From Lecanosticta acicola (Eukaryota > Ascomycota > Dothideomycetes > Mycosphaerellales > Mycosphaerellaceae), in assembly GCA_963674455.1 (NCBI GenBank), contig CAVMBE010000013.1, positions 248,001 to 312,000 of the forward strand: DNA of 64,000 bases. Direction: 5' to 3'. Below, one piece after another: positions 42,450 through 53,185 of this stretch. Each line of letters begins with the position of its first letter. Position 1 is the first letter of the stretch. The translations under genes and the position numbers were made by a program. The notes below the pieces were generated by a model. That model searched no databases, was not told the origin of the DNA, and saw nothing but the letters and a program-made list of their open reading frames with translations.

Positions 42450-43196
42450 CGCGCCCAGGAAACCACCAAACGAGATCATCGACACCCTGAAGGTCGTGGA
42501 CGGTCCTTATGATTATCTGCGCAACAAACAAGCAAGAGGTGCCATGCGCACACTGCTTCTCAGTCAGCTAGTCAATAATAAATCTCGCGGCACCATTGAA
42601 GGCTCTTCACAGCTTAAGGAGGTGCTCTGCTTCAAGCCCTCTCCAAGCTTGCTCACTACGGAAGAACAGCGCAACAGTTGTGATTTGTTGTCCACCAGCG
42701 AGTACGAGCCTCTCGCGATCAATCGACTCCTCAACCTCATTCCCAACAACGGAGCCAGCTCGATCACGACACCGAGCGGCGGCGAGTTCAAAGCTTCGAT
42801 CTGGCAGCCTGCTTTGGAGTTTTCTTCTTCTCTTTTGCGGACGTCGCACACAGGTCAGAGCCAGGCTCGTGGCGCTCCATGCACATTATCAATCCTGAGT
42901 ATCACATCAAGGGCGTCTCCGTGTATGTTGGCATGTCTCGTGTTCAAAGTCATCAGGGCATTCACATGATGCAAGTTCCAGTCTCGGATTACCGCCAAGC
43001 CAACCCACAAGCAAATTCGTGGAATATACCACTACGAACGACGACAAAAGCCGCCGTCGCTATCTTTGTGTACTCCGTGGCCCACGTCACACTTCCTCTC
43101 GACTTTGACCAAAGACAGCAGGTCTTGAGATATCGAGTCAAAGGGATACCACTTTGGAGCAGCGCCTTGAATGATTTCTCCTGTGCCCAAGAATAG
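42450..43196 (+). pseudogene. F-box-like protein relic, frameshifted
   Basis: A frame-1 segment contains PPNEIIDTL and then GAMRTLLLSQLVNNKSRGTI and LKEVLCFKPSPSLLTTEE. These resemble a common dothideomycete F-box-like family ('MRTLLLSQRVN..I..S..LQ..LFL.P'). Around 42840-42865 the match jumps to another frame: GSWRSMHIINPEYHIKGVSV, recalling the family's 'SWRxMLxTQPP' block, up to TAG at about 43196. No intron with usable sites fits the change. The 5' end lacks a clear ATG. The likeliest reading is a decayed gene copy. Confidence 0.45.
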
Positions 43197-43632
43197 AATA
43201 CCAAGCTTCATAGACAAGACACCATTTGGTTTCAGTGAACGGCAGCTGAATCACATAGATTCATGACGATTGGTCTCCCTGATACTCCCTTCAAGACGTG
43301 ATAAGATAGTCTCCAATCTTCTCTCGCAGGAAATCGCAACGAGGTCGGCAGATGAATAGACTTCCCGGACGCGCCAGCTCCCGCGCTAGAGTTAAGCTTA
43401 TCTGCGCAGAGTATAAAACGGAACCCTGCCATTTGCTCTCGACTTCCAAGTTTTCGGGCATCCACTGTCACCGCCATTCTGACACCGCCGGCTTGCCGAA
43501 TCCTGCAACTGCGGATGCGGCCGATCTAGACTCCCAAATGACACCTTCCTCCTCCTCGCAGACTTCACTACAACTTCAGCATTATAGATTGATGCAGTGA
43601 GAGGGACCTAACAGCCAACGGTATTGAAGAAG
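43197..43632. other. Gap, promoter of the reductase gene
   Basis: 436 bp without a gene; contains the TATA box listed next. Confidence 0.5.
43412..43418 (+). promoter_or_regulatory. TATA box TATAAAA
   Basis: TATAAAA about 215 bp upstream of ATG 43633. If it is used, the 5' UTR would be about 190 nt. Confidence 0.5.
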
Positions 43633-44613
43633 ATGGTGAAAGTATTGGTATTCGGCACCGGAGCAGTCGGCAGCGTGTATGGGTACATTCTGCACAAAGC
43701 AGGTGCTTCCGTCACGTCAGTTTGCCGGAGCAATTTCGATGCCGTCAAAGCCAATGGCATAACTATCCGCTCCAATAGCTGGGGAACCGCCCATTACCGC
43801 CCGAATGCTGTACAGTCAGTGACCGAGGCAGCTCATTATGGCCCATTCGACTATTTGCTGGTCTGCGCGAAGGCCTTCCCAGGAGTCGCCGAGCAGATCA
43901 TGCATGCTGTCGGTCCCAAAACCGTGATTGTGCTGGCACAGAACGGCATTGAAATCGAACCTGAGTACTCCTATTTGTATCCTGACAATACTCTGGTCTC
44001 TGGCGTCGTCTGGCTACCGACGACTCAAATCTCCCCTGGAGTGATTCAGATGGGCTCCGGCGAACGATTCGAAATTGGAACTTACCCTTCGAGCGCATCA
44101 CGCATGGACAAGCTGAGGACTGAGCAGCTCTCGGAACTTTGGACCTATGGAGGCGGCTACGTCCTGCTCTTTGACGACATCCAGCCTCTTCGCTGGTCGA
44201 AACTGGCCATTAACTGCGCCTTCAATCCAATGTGTGCGCTTTCGAGATGCGACGGCGCCAATCTTCTAAACTCTTCTGAGGACGCCGATGACATGGTTGT
44301 CATGATACTGCGACAAGTCAGCACGATTGCTTTCGCAGAAGGCCACAGAAATCTCACCGAGGAAGCAATACAAGCCAGCGTAGCGTGGCACCGAGCGAAG
44401 AAAGAGACTGGTGGCAAGGAGCCTTCGATGCTGGTCGACGCGAATCACGGGAAGCCGATTGAGGTAGAGGCCATTCTTGGGAACACGGTCAGAATTGCCA
44501 GGAAGCACGGCATTGAGGTCCCTTATCTCGAACTGCTGTACACCCTTGGCCGAGCTTTGAACTTCTCCATTTTGAAACCTGAAGGCTGGAAGCAGCTGGA
44601 CCAGAGCAGCTAG
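43633..44613 (+). CDS. 2-dehydropantoate 2-reductase-like oxidoreductase
   Basis: Single exon of 326 residues; the first ATG is 43633 (the frame opens with TTG at 43624). The N-terminal Rossmann motif is VLVFGTGAVGSVYGYILHKAG, with the GxGxxG of ApbA/PanE family proteins. DYLLVCAKAFPG and VLAQNGIEIE match the family's second block, and RWSKLAINCAFNPMCALSRC contains the conserved K-x-x-x-N catalytic segment. The C-terminal helical domain (HGIEVPYLELLYTLGRAL) is present. True ketopantoate reductases make pantoate with NADPH. Fungi carry several paralogues, some in biosynthetic clusters, so the substrate is open. It converges with the esterase gene (24 bp between stops). Confidence 0.88.
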   Translation: MVKVLVFGTGAVGSVYGYILHKAGASVTSVCRSNFDAVKANGITIRSNSWGTAHYRPNAVQSVTEAAHYGPFDYLLVCAKAFPGVAEQIMHAVGPKTVIVLAQNGIEIEPEYSYLYPDNTLVSGVVWLPTTQISPGVIQMGSGERFEIGTYPSSASRMDKLRTEQLSELWTYGGGYVLLFDDIQPLRWSKLAINCAFNPMCALSRCDGANLLNSSEDADDMVVMILRQVSTIAFAEGHRNLTEEAIQASVAWHRAKKETGGKEPSMLVDANHGKPIEVEAILGNTVRIARKHGIEVPYLELLYTLGRALNFSILKPEGWKQLDQSS

Positions 44614-44637
44614 TGCCAGATACCCTCTTTTAGTCTC

Positions 44638-45838
44638 TTAGACTGATCCCTCGGGCGAAGGCCAAGGTACAAAGTGCTGCGGTCGGAACGCTCTACTCAA
44701 AACGAACACCGCATCCACCATCAGCTCTCGCCCTTTCGACAAAACTCCATTCAACCCAAGTATGGAATGCGTCGATCCCTCATAGATCTTGGTGTCTGCT
44801 CGAACGTTTACTTCTCGCAACTGCTGCGCAAAGCTGAGAGCTTCCGTAGCCAGCAGGTCATGCTGCGAGACCGCGATCCACGTTTGCGGACATTTCGACA
44901 GGAGCTTCTTGGGTGCCAAATTCGGAGATGTTTGCCAGTCCTCTCGCGAGAGGTCTGCTCGGGGACCGCCGCTCGGCAGGTACATATTTCGATACCACAG
45001 CATTCTTGCCGGTGTCAGCCATGGGGCGTTCAAGTTGACCCAGCCTCGCCCGGGCACGGCAGTGTTGTCGATGACTGGCACAACGAGCAACTGCATGACC
45101 GGCTTGAAACTTCTGAAAAGACAGGCGGCTTCCAAGATCAACACGGCGGCCAGATTCCCTCCGCTTTGCAATCGGATTCGTCAGCGAATCACTTCAGGTG
45201 CAAGGAATGTTTGATGCAAAAGACCAACGCTGATGTCCCACCTATGGCAATCCTATTGAAGTCGATGTTGAGACTCGTCGGTTTCGTGGCTTCTTTGATC
45301 AGCCACTGCAGTGCTTCCACGGCATCTTCAGCAGCTGCAGGATATGGGTGCTCCGGAGCCAGCCGGTAGTCGACGGTCACTACAATCGCCTTGACAGCTG
45401 ATGCTATTAGTTTCTAGGCTGGTGAAAAGAAGGCGTCCTCACATTGACAAACATAAGCGCAGAAGTCGTTCTCGCTATCTAACCCGCCAATTGCCCACCC
45501 GCCTGATCGTCAGCAGCGCCCGGATCGATCGTTCAGCCATTCTCACCTCCATGAAACCACAATAGCGCTGGCCACTTCGCATCGCCCATGTTATCGTCGG
45601 GCACAAAGACTCGCACTCTACAGTTCGGAGACAGCGAGATATCCTGGATGCGACCGACTTTGATCGGAGCCGAGCCTCCGGGTGGAAGGGAAGGATGTGT
45701 TCGTGCCGTTCCGTCCCAGATCTTGAGATCATCTGGGATGACATATTGCATATATTGATCGTGGAATGCGACGTACTCCGGGTCCAGGTACGGCCGTAGG
45801 CTCGGATGTATGGGCTGCCATATCTGTCTGGTATCCAT
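44638..45838 (-). CDS. Alpha/beta hydrolase, HSL-type esterase
   Basis: Exons 45547-45838, 45443-45502, 45229-45397 and 44638-45163 give 348 residues. Introns are 44, 45 (with ACTAAT branch) and 65 bp. Splicing restores the oxyanion motif HGGGWAIGG, VVTVDYRLAPEHPYPAA and the nucleophile elbow IAIGGTSAGGNLAAV (Ser of GTSAG). The acid is in AVSQHDLLATEA and the His in YEGSTHSILGL. All belong to the hormone-sensitive-lipase/alpha-beta hydrolase-3 family, which cleaves esters of small acids or lactones. No signal peptide is seen, so it is probably cytosolic. It sits between the reductase and the FAD monooxygenase. Confidence 0.88.
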
Positions 45839-46454
45839 CGGTTCATTTCACAGCGCTTTCCAATTGGTAACACAGAGGGTCGAAGAATAGAGTGACGTGA
45901 TTCAGAGAAAATGAACAGGTCAACAATTTGTCGTGGCCAGAGCCAGAACACGCGGCGAAGTGGTCTCGCAGGTGGGGAACTGGCAGGGGGCCAGACGCCG
46001 GGCATTTTTCATATCGCTGGGCTTTCGGGTCGGATAAGTCTACGAGGGCTTTCTTTGCTCTTGGGAGCCTCCAACAGGTTGACCAAAGCGACACAAACAA
46101 CATTCCGTTAAACATTTTACTGAGCAGAATTCATTACTGTCTACCATCAGACGATTCGTGAGCGAGTGCTTGCAGATGTCTTCTCGCTCATCAAGACCCC
46201 GATGGACCGACCGGTTCTTTCAAAGATGCCGATCAAAACTTCGCCTATCTGCTTTCTGGCCATGTCGTCCCAACCAGGCTCCAGATCACATGCTACCGTG
46301 CCACGACGTGAAGACAATTAGCAAAGCGTGAGGCCGGGGTAGAAAATGCGGAGCGTTCGTGACGCGTTTCCCACCAGCGAAACTTCACTGATGATTGGGG
46401 CGTGGCCACAGTCAAACGCCATCTTGCGTACCGTCGCAGCATCAAAATGCTCTT
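45839..46454. other. Gap, no gene seen
   Basis: 616 bp upstream of the esterase and downstream of the FAD monooxygenase; open frames are unsupported. Confidence 0.5.
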
Positions 46455-47898
46455 CTATCTATCAAGCTCGACCGCAGCGATCGATGTCGCTCTGGAAACA
46501 TACGCCGAATCACGCCACTCGGCATCAAGGTCTTCATCATCACATGTCTGCTTTTGCACCATCCACGCCCGACGGATCTCCTCCTCGCAGTCGTAGGCAT
46601 AGCACCATCTTTGCGTAGCTCCATCACTCCATTGATTTGCGCTGGAGTCGATTATCTGCCGACCGTCAACTTCAGCTTCCATACTGGCATCGCGTGCCTC
46701 CTGTTCCGGCCCGTCGGCGAAATGCCACAGGACGGAGTTCAGCTCGCTCGCCTGTTGCATCTCGTGAGCTCGTAGTCTTCTCACCGTTTCCCAGACTTTC
46801 AGGGTATGTGGAACTTGATCCTCGGCCGAGATCAAGTGGATGGCCTCTGCCAATGCCGCGGCATCTTCCACCGCTATAGCCGCTCCTTGGGACATGTATG
46901 GCAGCATTGCGTGCGCAGCGTCTCCCAGAATCACCGCCCTCTCACAGACCCAGTTCTGTAATGTGGAGACCTGCAACAGCGGCCATTTTTCCGTATGCTT
47001 GACCATGCCGACTAGTTTGATCAACACGGCATCCCAGTCGCTGATGATGGTCTTCATTTCTTCAAGAGCATCGCTCCGATTCCAGGATGCCGGATCACTT
47101 GGATCATACCTGTTTACGACCACATTGAAAGAGTTCCCGCCCGAGATAGGATAGCTCATGACATGGCCGTCTTCACCCACCCTTGGGAGGCGTCAGCACC
47201 GACGTGCATGCACCAGTGCGTTCGGAAACTCACCAGAGGTTCAGATTGGGACTTCTTAGTAGTGACGCCGTCGTCGAATCGCGTACCATCTCTTCCGTGT
47301 TGACTGTACATCGATATGCCACGAACCCAGTGGGAGAGGGCTTGGCTTGGCCGCCGAAGATCGAACCTCGTAGGCCTGAGTGGATCCCATCGGCTGCCAC
47401 GATGAGATCTCCGAAATACGCATTACGATCTTGCGTTTGTAGGCTACCAGCCACGGCATCGACGGCGATAATCCTGCTCGCGAGCTTGATCGCCACGCCA
47501 TACTTCTGCGCAAGTTCCTTCAACGCGTGGTGCAGGTGGGCCCGGTGGATGACATAGTAAGGCGCGTCGAATTTCTCGCGGAAATCGGGAATGTATCTAG
47601 TCCTCCCGATGATCTTTCCATCTTGCCATCGCCGGAAGTAGACGTTGTGCGGCTCCGTTGTCCAACCTTGGAGGAATTCCGCTAGGCCCCATTCGAGGAG
47701 CATGCGGAGGGAGTTTGGGGGCACTTGGATCCCAGCTCCGACTTCTGCCAGTTTCTCGGCTTGCTCGAAGACGGTCACGTCGTGGCCTCTTCTCGCCAGT
47801 GCGATTGCGGCCGAGAGCCCTCCGACGCCAGCTCCTGCGATGAGAACTTTCAGCTTCACTCTCGAATGCTGAATCTCTGCGCGTTCTTTCTTCTCCAT
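46455..47898 (-). CDS. FAD-dependent monooxygenase, salicylate hydroxylase-like
   Basis: Exons 47234-47898 and 46455-47181 over a 52-bp intron (GTGAGT..CCCAAG) give 463 residues. Motifs in order: LKVLIAGAGVGGLSAAIALARRG (GxGxxG, about residues 16-38), VGAGIQVPPNSLRMLLEWG, LIVAADGIHSGLRGSIF (DG motif) and AVILGDAAHAMLPYMSQGA (GD motif). This order and VPPNS are typical of salicylate 1-monooxygenase-type flavoproteins, which hydroxylate aromatic acids, often with decarboxylation. The C-terminal 100 residues are polar and diverged. The gene is divergent from the O-methyltransferase (627 bp between starts), consistent with shared control of a small pathway (inference). Confidence 0.9.
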
Positions 47899-48525
47899 CG
47901 CTTTGAGGAAGTCCGAACAACCGCTTGGATCCGTGGGACTCTGGGACTAATATCAACAGATACACTCCGGAGAGGATGAGGCAACCTACTTCATTGCTCA
48001 TCCTACGACGTCAGTCACCCGTCGTGAGAGCGACAGCCGAGTATTCGAAGGTTTTTATGTCTTGCACACCTATTCGGGGTTCTCAGAGAGTTTCGGCTTT
48101 CCGAGAAATCGCATGCCTCCTTCAGCTCGGGAAAGGCTCGAGTGTAGGATTCGGGGGAGCTGTCAAGTGTAGAGTTCGACGTCCACAAGGTGCGTTTCGG
48201 AAATGGAAACCTGCACCTAGAAAAGGGCGCGACATGCTGATTAGTGTGAAGTCGTGTATCACAGACTACATGTCTTAGGTTCCACGTGCTGACCTGCGCG
48301 CAGCTTGCTGAAACCTTGACCGTCTCAAACGCAAACCAGTGGGACGCACTTGGAGACGAATCTAGACCTGAACCTTCTCTTGGTAACACTGGAAGGGGGG
48401 TTTCACGAATGCACTTCTAGACTTGTTGTGTATCTGCGCCCACTTGGCGACAAGATCCATAAGGTCGAACCTTTGGGAGAGCAAACAGGCTGATATCAAC
48501 TAAATCTCCCGGTGGAAACGATTCC
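47899..48525. promoter_or_regulatory. Bidirectional promoter interval
   Basis: 627 bp between the divergent monooxygenase and O-methyltransferase starts. No further gene is supported. Confidence 0.5.
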
Positions 48526-49883
48526 ATGTCGTCTCTGCGCCGGTTGTTGGGAGATACGGAGAAGAACGTACTGGAGTACGAGAGCAGCGGAGATGAGAAC
48601 ACCTATCGCGAAGCGCTCGCATCAATTCGAGAACTCCAGCTCCGAGTGGAAAAGCCAGTCGATCATGCAAATAGAGTTCGATTCCAGGTAAGGTCGTGCT
48701 CAGTAAATGGAGATCTAGCTTCTGCGACACTGACCATACGAGAGTAGATTCTTCAGAATATTGCCTTGGTGATGCTTGCCCATCTGGGCGTTTTGCAAGC
48801 CATTGTCGGCCAGGATGGCAAGGCTATCACAGCGAGGCAATTGGCGCAGCAATGTCAGTGCGAAGAAAGATTGATCGGTACCTATTTCTCCGCAGGTCCT
48901 TGGAGTGTTCAAAGACACTAGTTGACCCGGTATGACAGTCCGCCTGATGCGTATACTAACCGCAACGGGCATCTTCACGGAGACAGATATCCAGACCTAT
49001 CGCTCTACACCACAAGCCGAAGTTCTCGTCCAGAAAGGCCAAATCGCCGGGATGAAATATCTCCTGACTCTTCACGGCAACATGGGCTCGGAGATCTGTC
49101 GTTACTTGGATTCGACGCTATCCGAGAACAGGCAGCCGCAATCGGCGCTCCAGTTCGCACATAACGGCAAGACTCTCTGGCAGCTATGTGACGAGTACCC
49201 GGAACTGCGAAATCTTTTCAATGATTACATGAATTCCGCTCGGAGAGGCGGAAAGTCGACGACGTGGTCCTCGCGATATCCTCCTTGCACTAAACTTGAG
49301 CGTGGGAACTTGGCGACGGGCGAAGGTGCGGTGTTGATGGTGGATGTTGGCGCTGGTGCTGGCGGACAAGTAGGGGCGTTTCGGAAGGAGTTCCCGGATC
49401 TGCCAGGGAAGTGCTATGCTCAAGACTTGCCGGAAACAGTCGAGACAAATAGTCCGCCGGAAGGTATAGAGGCTATGGCTTACGACTTCTTCACGCCGCA
49501 GCCACTGAAAGGTATGACTGCCATCCACAGTACGTTCAATGCCAATCACTTATGCGATCCTTCTAGGAGCTCGCTTCTATCTCATGCGCTCTGTACTCCA
49601 CGATTGGCCAGACGAAGACTGCCACAAGATCTTGTCGAATACCAAGCAAGCTATGGATCCAGAATACTCCCGACTGTTGTTGGATGAATGGGTCCTGCCA
49701 GAAACAGGTGTGGACCTGAAGGCCGCTTGTTTGGATGTCAATATGATGCTGACGTTCAATGCGATGGAACGGAGTCGGTCCCAGTGGATCAACTTATTGG
49801 ACGGGGCTGGGTTTGAGCTTGTCGAAGTGTACGGAACCGATGGAGGAGGGGAGAGCATCATCGAGGCCAAGGTAAAGGGGTGA
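48526..49883 (+). CDS. SAM-dependent O-methyltransferase (class II, Methyltransf_2)
   Basis: Exons 48526-48687, 48748-48877, 48939-49511 and 49567-49883 (introns 60, 61 and 55 bp) give 393 residues. The N-terminal winged-helix dimerisation part has ILQNIALVMLAHLGVLQAIV and RLMRILTATGIFTE. The SAM site is VLMVDVGAGAGGQVGAF and the catalytic region GARFYLMRSVLHDWPDEDC, whose His is the general base in plant and fungal phenol O-methyltransferases. VLPETGVDLKAACLDVNMM and ERSRSQWINLLDGAGF complete the family pattern. Such enzymes methylate phenolic hydroxyls, for instance on polyketides or hydroxylated aromatics, which fits the adjacent aromatic hydroxylase. Confidence 0.92.
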
Positions 49884-50009
49884 GCCTTTAGATTTGCTCA
49901 GACTGGAACCAACGCAACCTGACGACTCATCGATGCATGGGAGGATACCGGAAACTTCCCCTGATACGTACGAAATTCGGGTCGTCTCGGCAGTATTCTG
50001 CGTTTGTAA

Positions 50010-50708
50010 CTCGACATGGCGTGAAATATCCTGCGTAGTGGCGGTGTGTGGTCCTCGGGAGGGTATTTTGAGTCGATACCTTCCGTTGCATCTGCAAGGC
50101 GTGCGTACAGCAGAGGATGTTTCTGAGTGGCATTGCAGGCGCTGGGCTATGGCACCCTACCAGAGCACACGCAGTAGCTTTTGACTTGCAAATGTCTCCT
50201 ACAGCTTGCTTGACACGGCCTTGCATTGGGTGATCAGGAGGGTGATGGCCCTCTATCTTCGCACCAGTTGCAAAGGCACCAGCTAGCATCCAAGCATGCT
50301 CGCACGAATAATTGTTGCAAGTTGCGACGGGTGCGAAATCGTTCTTGATCCAGGCCTGGTTGACAGCGTCGGACAAGGCCGTGATCGCTTCCTCTTTGGC
50401 TCCGATTTGGGCCAGCATGAAGCGAGCTCTTTCGATATGCCGATATTCGCTGCTATGCGAAGAGCACATAAGCGCGCAAGGTCGGTATCGTTGCACCCAT
50501 ACTTCTCCAAGCCGCCAGTGTCCAAGATGGCTAAAGCCTCAGCTGGCTTCGCCGCTGAACGCATCAACGTCGTAATGGAAGAGTTTTCAACAGCGTAGAG
50601 AGGATCGCCGTCCGACTCAACGGTTGCAGCATGTACCTGGTGCGTATTCTCGACGATGCGGCGTCCCTTGGACGCGAAACAGTCGTCTAGGTGCATCGAG
50701 CCTGTCAT
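50010..50708 (-). pseudogene. Asparaginase II-like relic with frameshifts
   Basis: ATG 50708 opens NTHQVHAATVESDGDPLYAV and SAAKPAEALAILDTGGL, matching the start of the asparaginase II family (bacterial-type, distinct from the classical ansA). Near 50460-50480 the match continues in another frame (SSHSSEYRHIERARFML; TCNNYSCEHAWMLAG; DPD-like PPDHPMQGRVKQAVG). Near 50090-50120 it shifts again (DATEGIDSKYPPEDH; RIFHAMSSY), after which the homology-like sequence fades. The expected C-terminus is not seen. No splice sites fit the shifts, so this is read as a pseudogene. It lies tail to tail with the O-methyltransferase. Confidence 0.7.
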
Positions 50709-51215
50709 ATTGCGATTAAGATCAAGTTTGTGAGTATGTCAGATCGATTCCTAGCGAAAGGCAGAATCAGAGGGAAAGGAGGTCGTTGAGGAAGCCTCAA
50801 CACAGAGAGGGTCATCTAGCCTCTGGTACGTTAGCTGGTAGGGCGTGAGTGAGTCCCCGGCATTCATGTAAGACATCTGAAGCGTACACTAGGCGTCCCA
50901 CGCCAGCAATCAACCGGGTGGATGGTTGGATTGGCAACAGACATGATGCTGTACAATGAGCGATGTTGTCGTGAAATGATATTGGCAAGACGTGTCGCGA
51001 ATAAGTGAGAACTGCGTACTTCCATCGAAAGGGAAGCTGTACGCGAGTCACGTGAATCCTCGTGTATACTTGCCTCTACTCGCCGTCGGAACAAAATTCT
51101 AGACTCCAACCACTGCACCCACTTCAAGAGTCGCGCAAACTACAACTCTGTCGCAAGCAACATATAACATCAAATCGCCCCATACACACTGCAAAAAGAG
51201 GAAGTAACATTCATC
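50709..51215. other. Gap, promoter of BCP1
   Basis: 507 bp without a supported gene, between divergent units. Confidence 0.5.
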
Positions 51216-52163
51216 ATGGGCAAAAGAAAGGCCAATGGCGACGCAGAAATTCCATCCAAGGACAAAATGGACGTCGATGGCGAAGACAGCGGCAGCGAGG
51301 ACGTAAGCCATAAAAATCAAACCCTCACGACAAAAAATAAAACAAAAATCTAAATAACACGTCTCCAGGACACCGACCTGCTCAACGTCGACTTCGAATG
51401 GTTCGACCCCCAACCGGCCGTCGACTTCCACGGCCTCAAAACCCTGCTCCGCCAACTCTTCGACGTGGACAACCAGCTCTTCGACCTCTCCGAGCTAGCG
51501 GACATGATCCTCGCCCAACCCTTACTGGGCAGCACGGTGAAATGCGACGGCAACGAGAGCGACCCGTACGCTTTCCTCACGGTTCTCAACCTCCACCAAC
51601 ACCGCCAGAAGAAAGTCATCCAGCAACTGACCGAATACCTTCTGAACCGAACAAAACCCCAGCAAGCTCTCCATCAACACCTCCAGACCCTCTTGTCCCC
51701 GGACGCCGCCTCGGCGCAAATCGGGCTGATTCTCACGGAGCGATTCATCAACGTGCCCCACCAGATCGTCCCGCCCATGTACAACATGCTACAGGAAGAA
51801 ATCCAATGGGCGCTGGAAGAGAATGAACCCTATCACTTCTCGCACTACCTCGTCATCTCCAAGACGTATTCCGAGGTCGCGTCGAAACTGGACGCGGAGG
51901 AGAATCCTCCCTCGAAGAAGAAGAAGGCTGCGGATTCGCTGGCGGAGACTTTTTATTTTCATCCCGAGGATGAGGTGTTGCAGAAGCATGCGTTGGGCTA
52001 TGGAAATTTCGAGTATGAGAGGCAGGGGGATGAGGGCGCGAGTGATGCGAAGAGGACGTTCTCGGAGCTGGGTGTGAAGCCGCAGGGCCATTTGATTTTG
52101 TTGGAGGGGAAGAATTTTGCGGATGCTGTCAAGGCTGTCGGGGAGTACCTGAGCGGCGAGTAG
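51216..52163 (+). CDS. BCP1: Protein BCP1 (BCCIP family)
   Basis: Exons 51216-51302 and 51369-52163 over a 66-bp, A-rich intron (GTAAGC..CTCCAG) give 293 residues, close to the yeast protein's length. The basic/acidic leader (GKRKANGDAEIPSKD; DGEDSGSED) precedes the family core: LLNVDFEWFDPQPAVDFHG, LFDLSELADMILAQPLLGS, NVPHQIVPPMYNMLQEEI and FHPEDEVLQKHALGYGNF. BCP1 is an essential nuclear protein that in yeast chaperones ribosomal protein Rpl23 and supports Mss4 export; the human homologue BCCIP binds BRCA2 and p21. It converges with the Rieske gene (235 bp between stops). Confidence 0.94.
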
Positions 52164-52398
52164 ATGTGGGATGAAGGAGCAATTCGTATCTGGTAGCTGG
52201 CCCACCTCGAATGCAAACGTCGTGAGTTTGAATGCAGTTGGCAGTAGAAAGACCCTTTTACAGACCTGATTTCGGAGACGCTAAAAGAAGATGTATCTTA
52301 ACTGTACAGAGCTGGCTCCTCTCCTGCGATCCAGCACTAATACTCCCACACTGTCTCCCTTCCTCGCTCTGCTGCTAGGATGTACTCTGTTTCCTCAT

Positions 52399-53185
52399 CT
52401 AACCAATGACAAGCGCACCGTCTTCTGGGAACTCGTACTCGGGCACCTCCAAGTTCAAAGGTGCTGGACCCTTCCTTATACGTCCCGAGATATCGTAATG
52501 GCTACCGTGGCATGGGCAGAACCAACCACCAAAGTCTCCAGCCTCGCCAATTGGCACACAGCCCAAGTGAGTGCAAACGCCCAGCATGATGAGCCATTCG
52601 GGCTTCTTGACGCGGTCGCCGTCAGGTTGAGGATCGCGCAGTGTCTTCCAGTCGATCTCTTCGGCCTCCTTGACCTCGTCGCTAGTTCGGTGGCGAATGA
52701 AGACGGGCTTGCCTCGCCACTTGATGATAACGTTCTTGCCTTCGGGGATGGCTGAGAGGTCGACCTCGACCTTGGCCTGGGCAAGCACATCGGCGGATGC
52801 GGACATGTTTACCAGGAAGTCTTCATCATCCACAGTCAGCTCTGATCTCTCGAATATTGTACTTGATGTGGATATGCATACCCTGTACAGTGTTCTTTGC
52901 GCCCAATGCCGAGAGACCACCGAAAGCACCCACCATGAAGTACTGGAACATCTTGTTCGCCGTCTCGCCACTGCTTGAGCGGTACTTGCTGAAGTTGGGG
53001 ATGACGGTGGTATCCTGCTTATTCGACGTGCCACGGTGGAAGGGCGAGGTGTATTCGGCGTGGGACGTGGAGGCATCCGAGGCGCTGCGTTTCTGGACGA
53101 TGGCGGTAGAGGAGCGCAGGGCGGGAGTCTGCTGCTGGGCGGCGCGGCGCACCAACGAGGTGGCCGCTCGCGAGGAGAGAGACAT
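52399..53185 (-). CDS. RIP1: Rieske iron-sulfur subunit of cytochrome bc1 complex
   Basis: Exons 52882-53185 and 52399-52820 over a 61-bp intron (GTATGC..GATGAAG) give 241 residues. The protein has a mitochondrial leader (SLSSRAATSLVRRAAQQQ), a single membrane helix (FQYFMVGAFGGLSALGAKNTV) and the hinge/Rieske domain. The [2Fe-2S] ligands are Cys 184 and His 186 in GVCTHLGCVP and Cys 203 and His 206 in FCPCHGSHYD. It carries electrons from ubiquinol to cytochrome c1 in complex III at the inner membrane. The acceptor AAG of the intron is atypical, but the junction (NTVQ-DFLVNMSASADV) matches the family. Confidence 0.96.

Noticed and set aside
48670..48695. tRNA B-box-like GAGTTCGATTCCAG
   Set aside because: It lies at the end of O-methyltransferase exon 1 and no A box or cloverleaf could be built around it.
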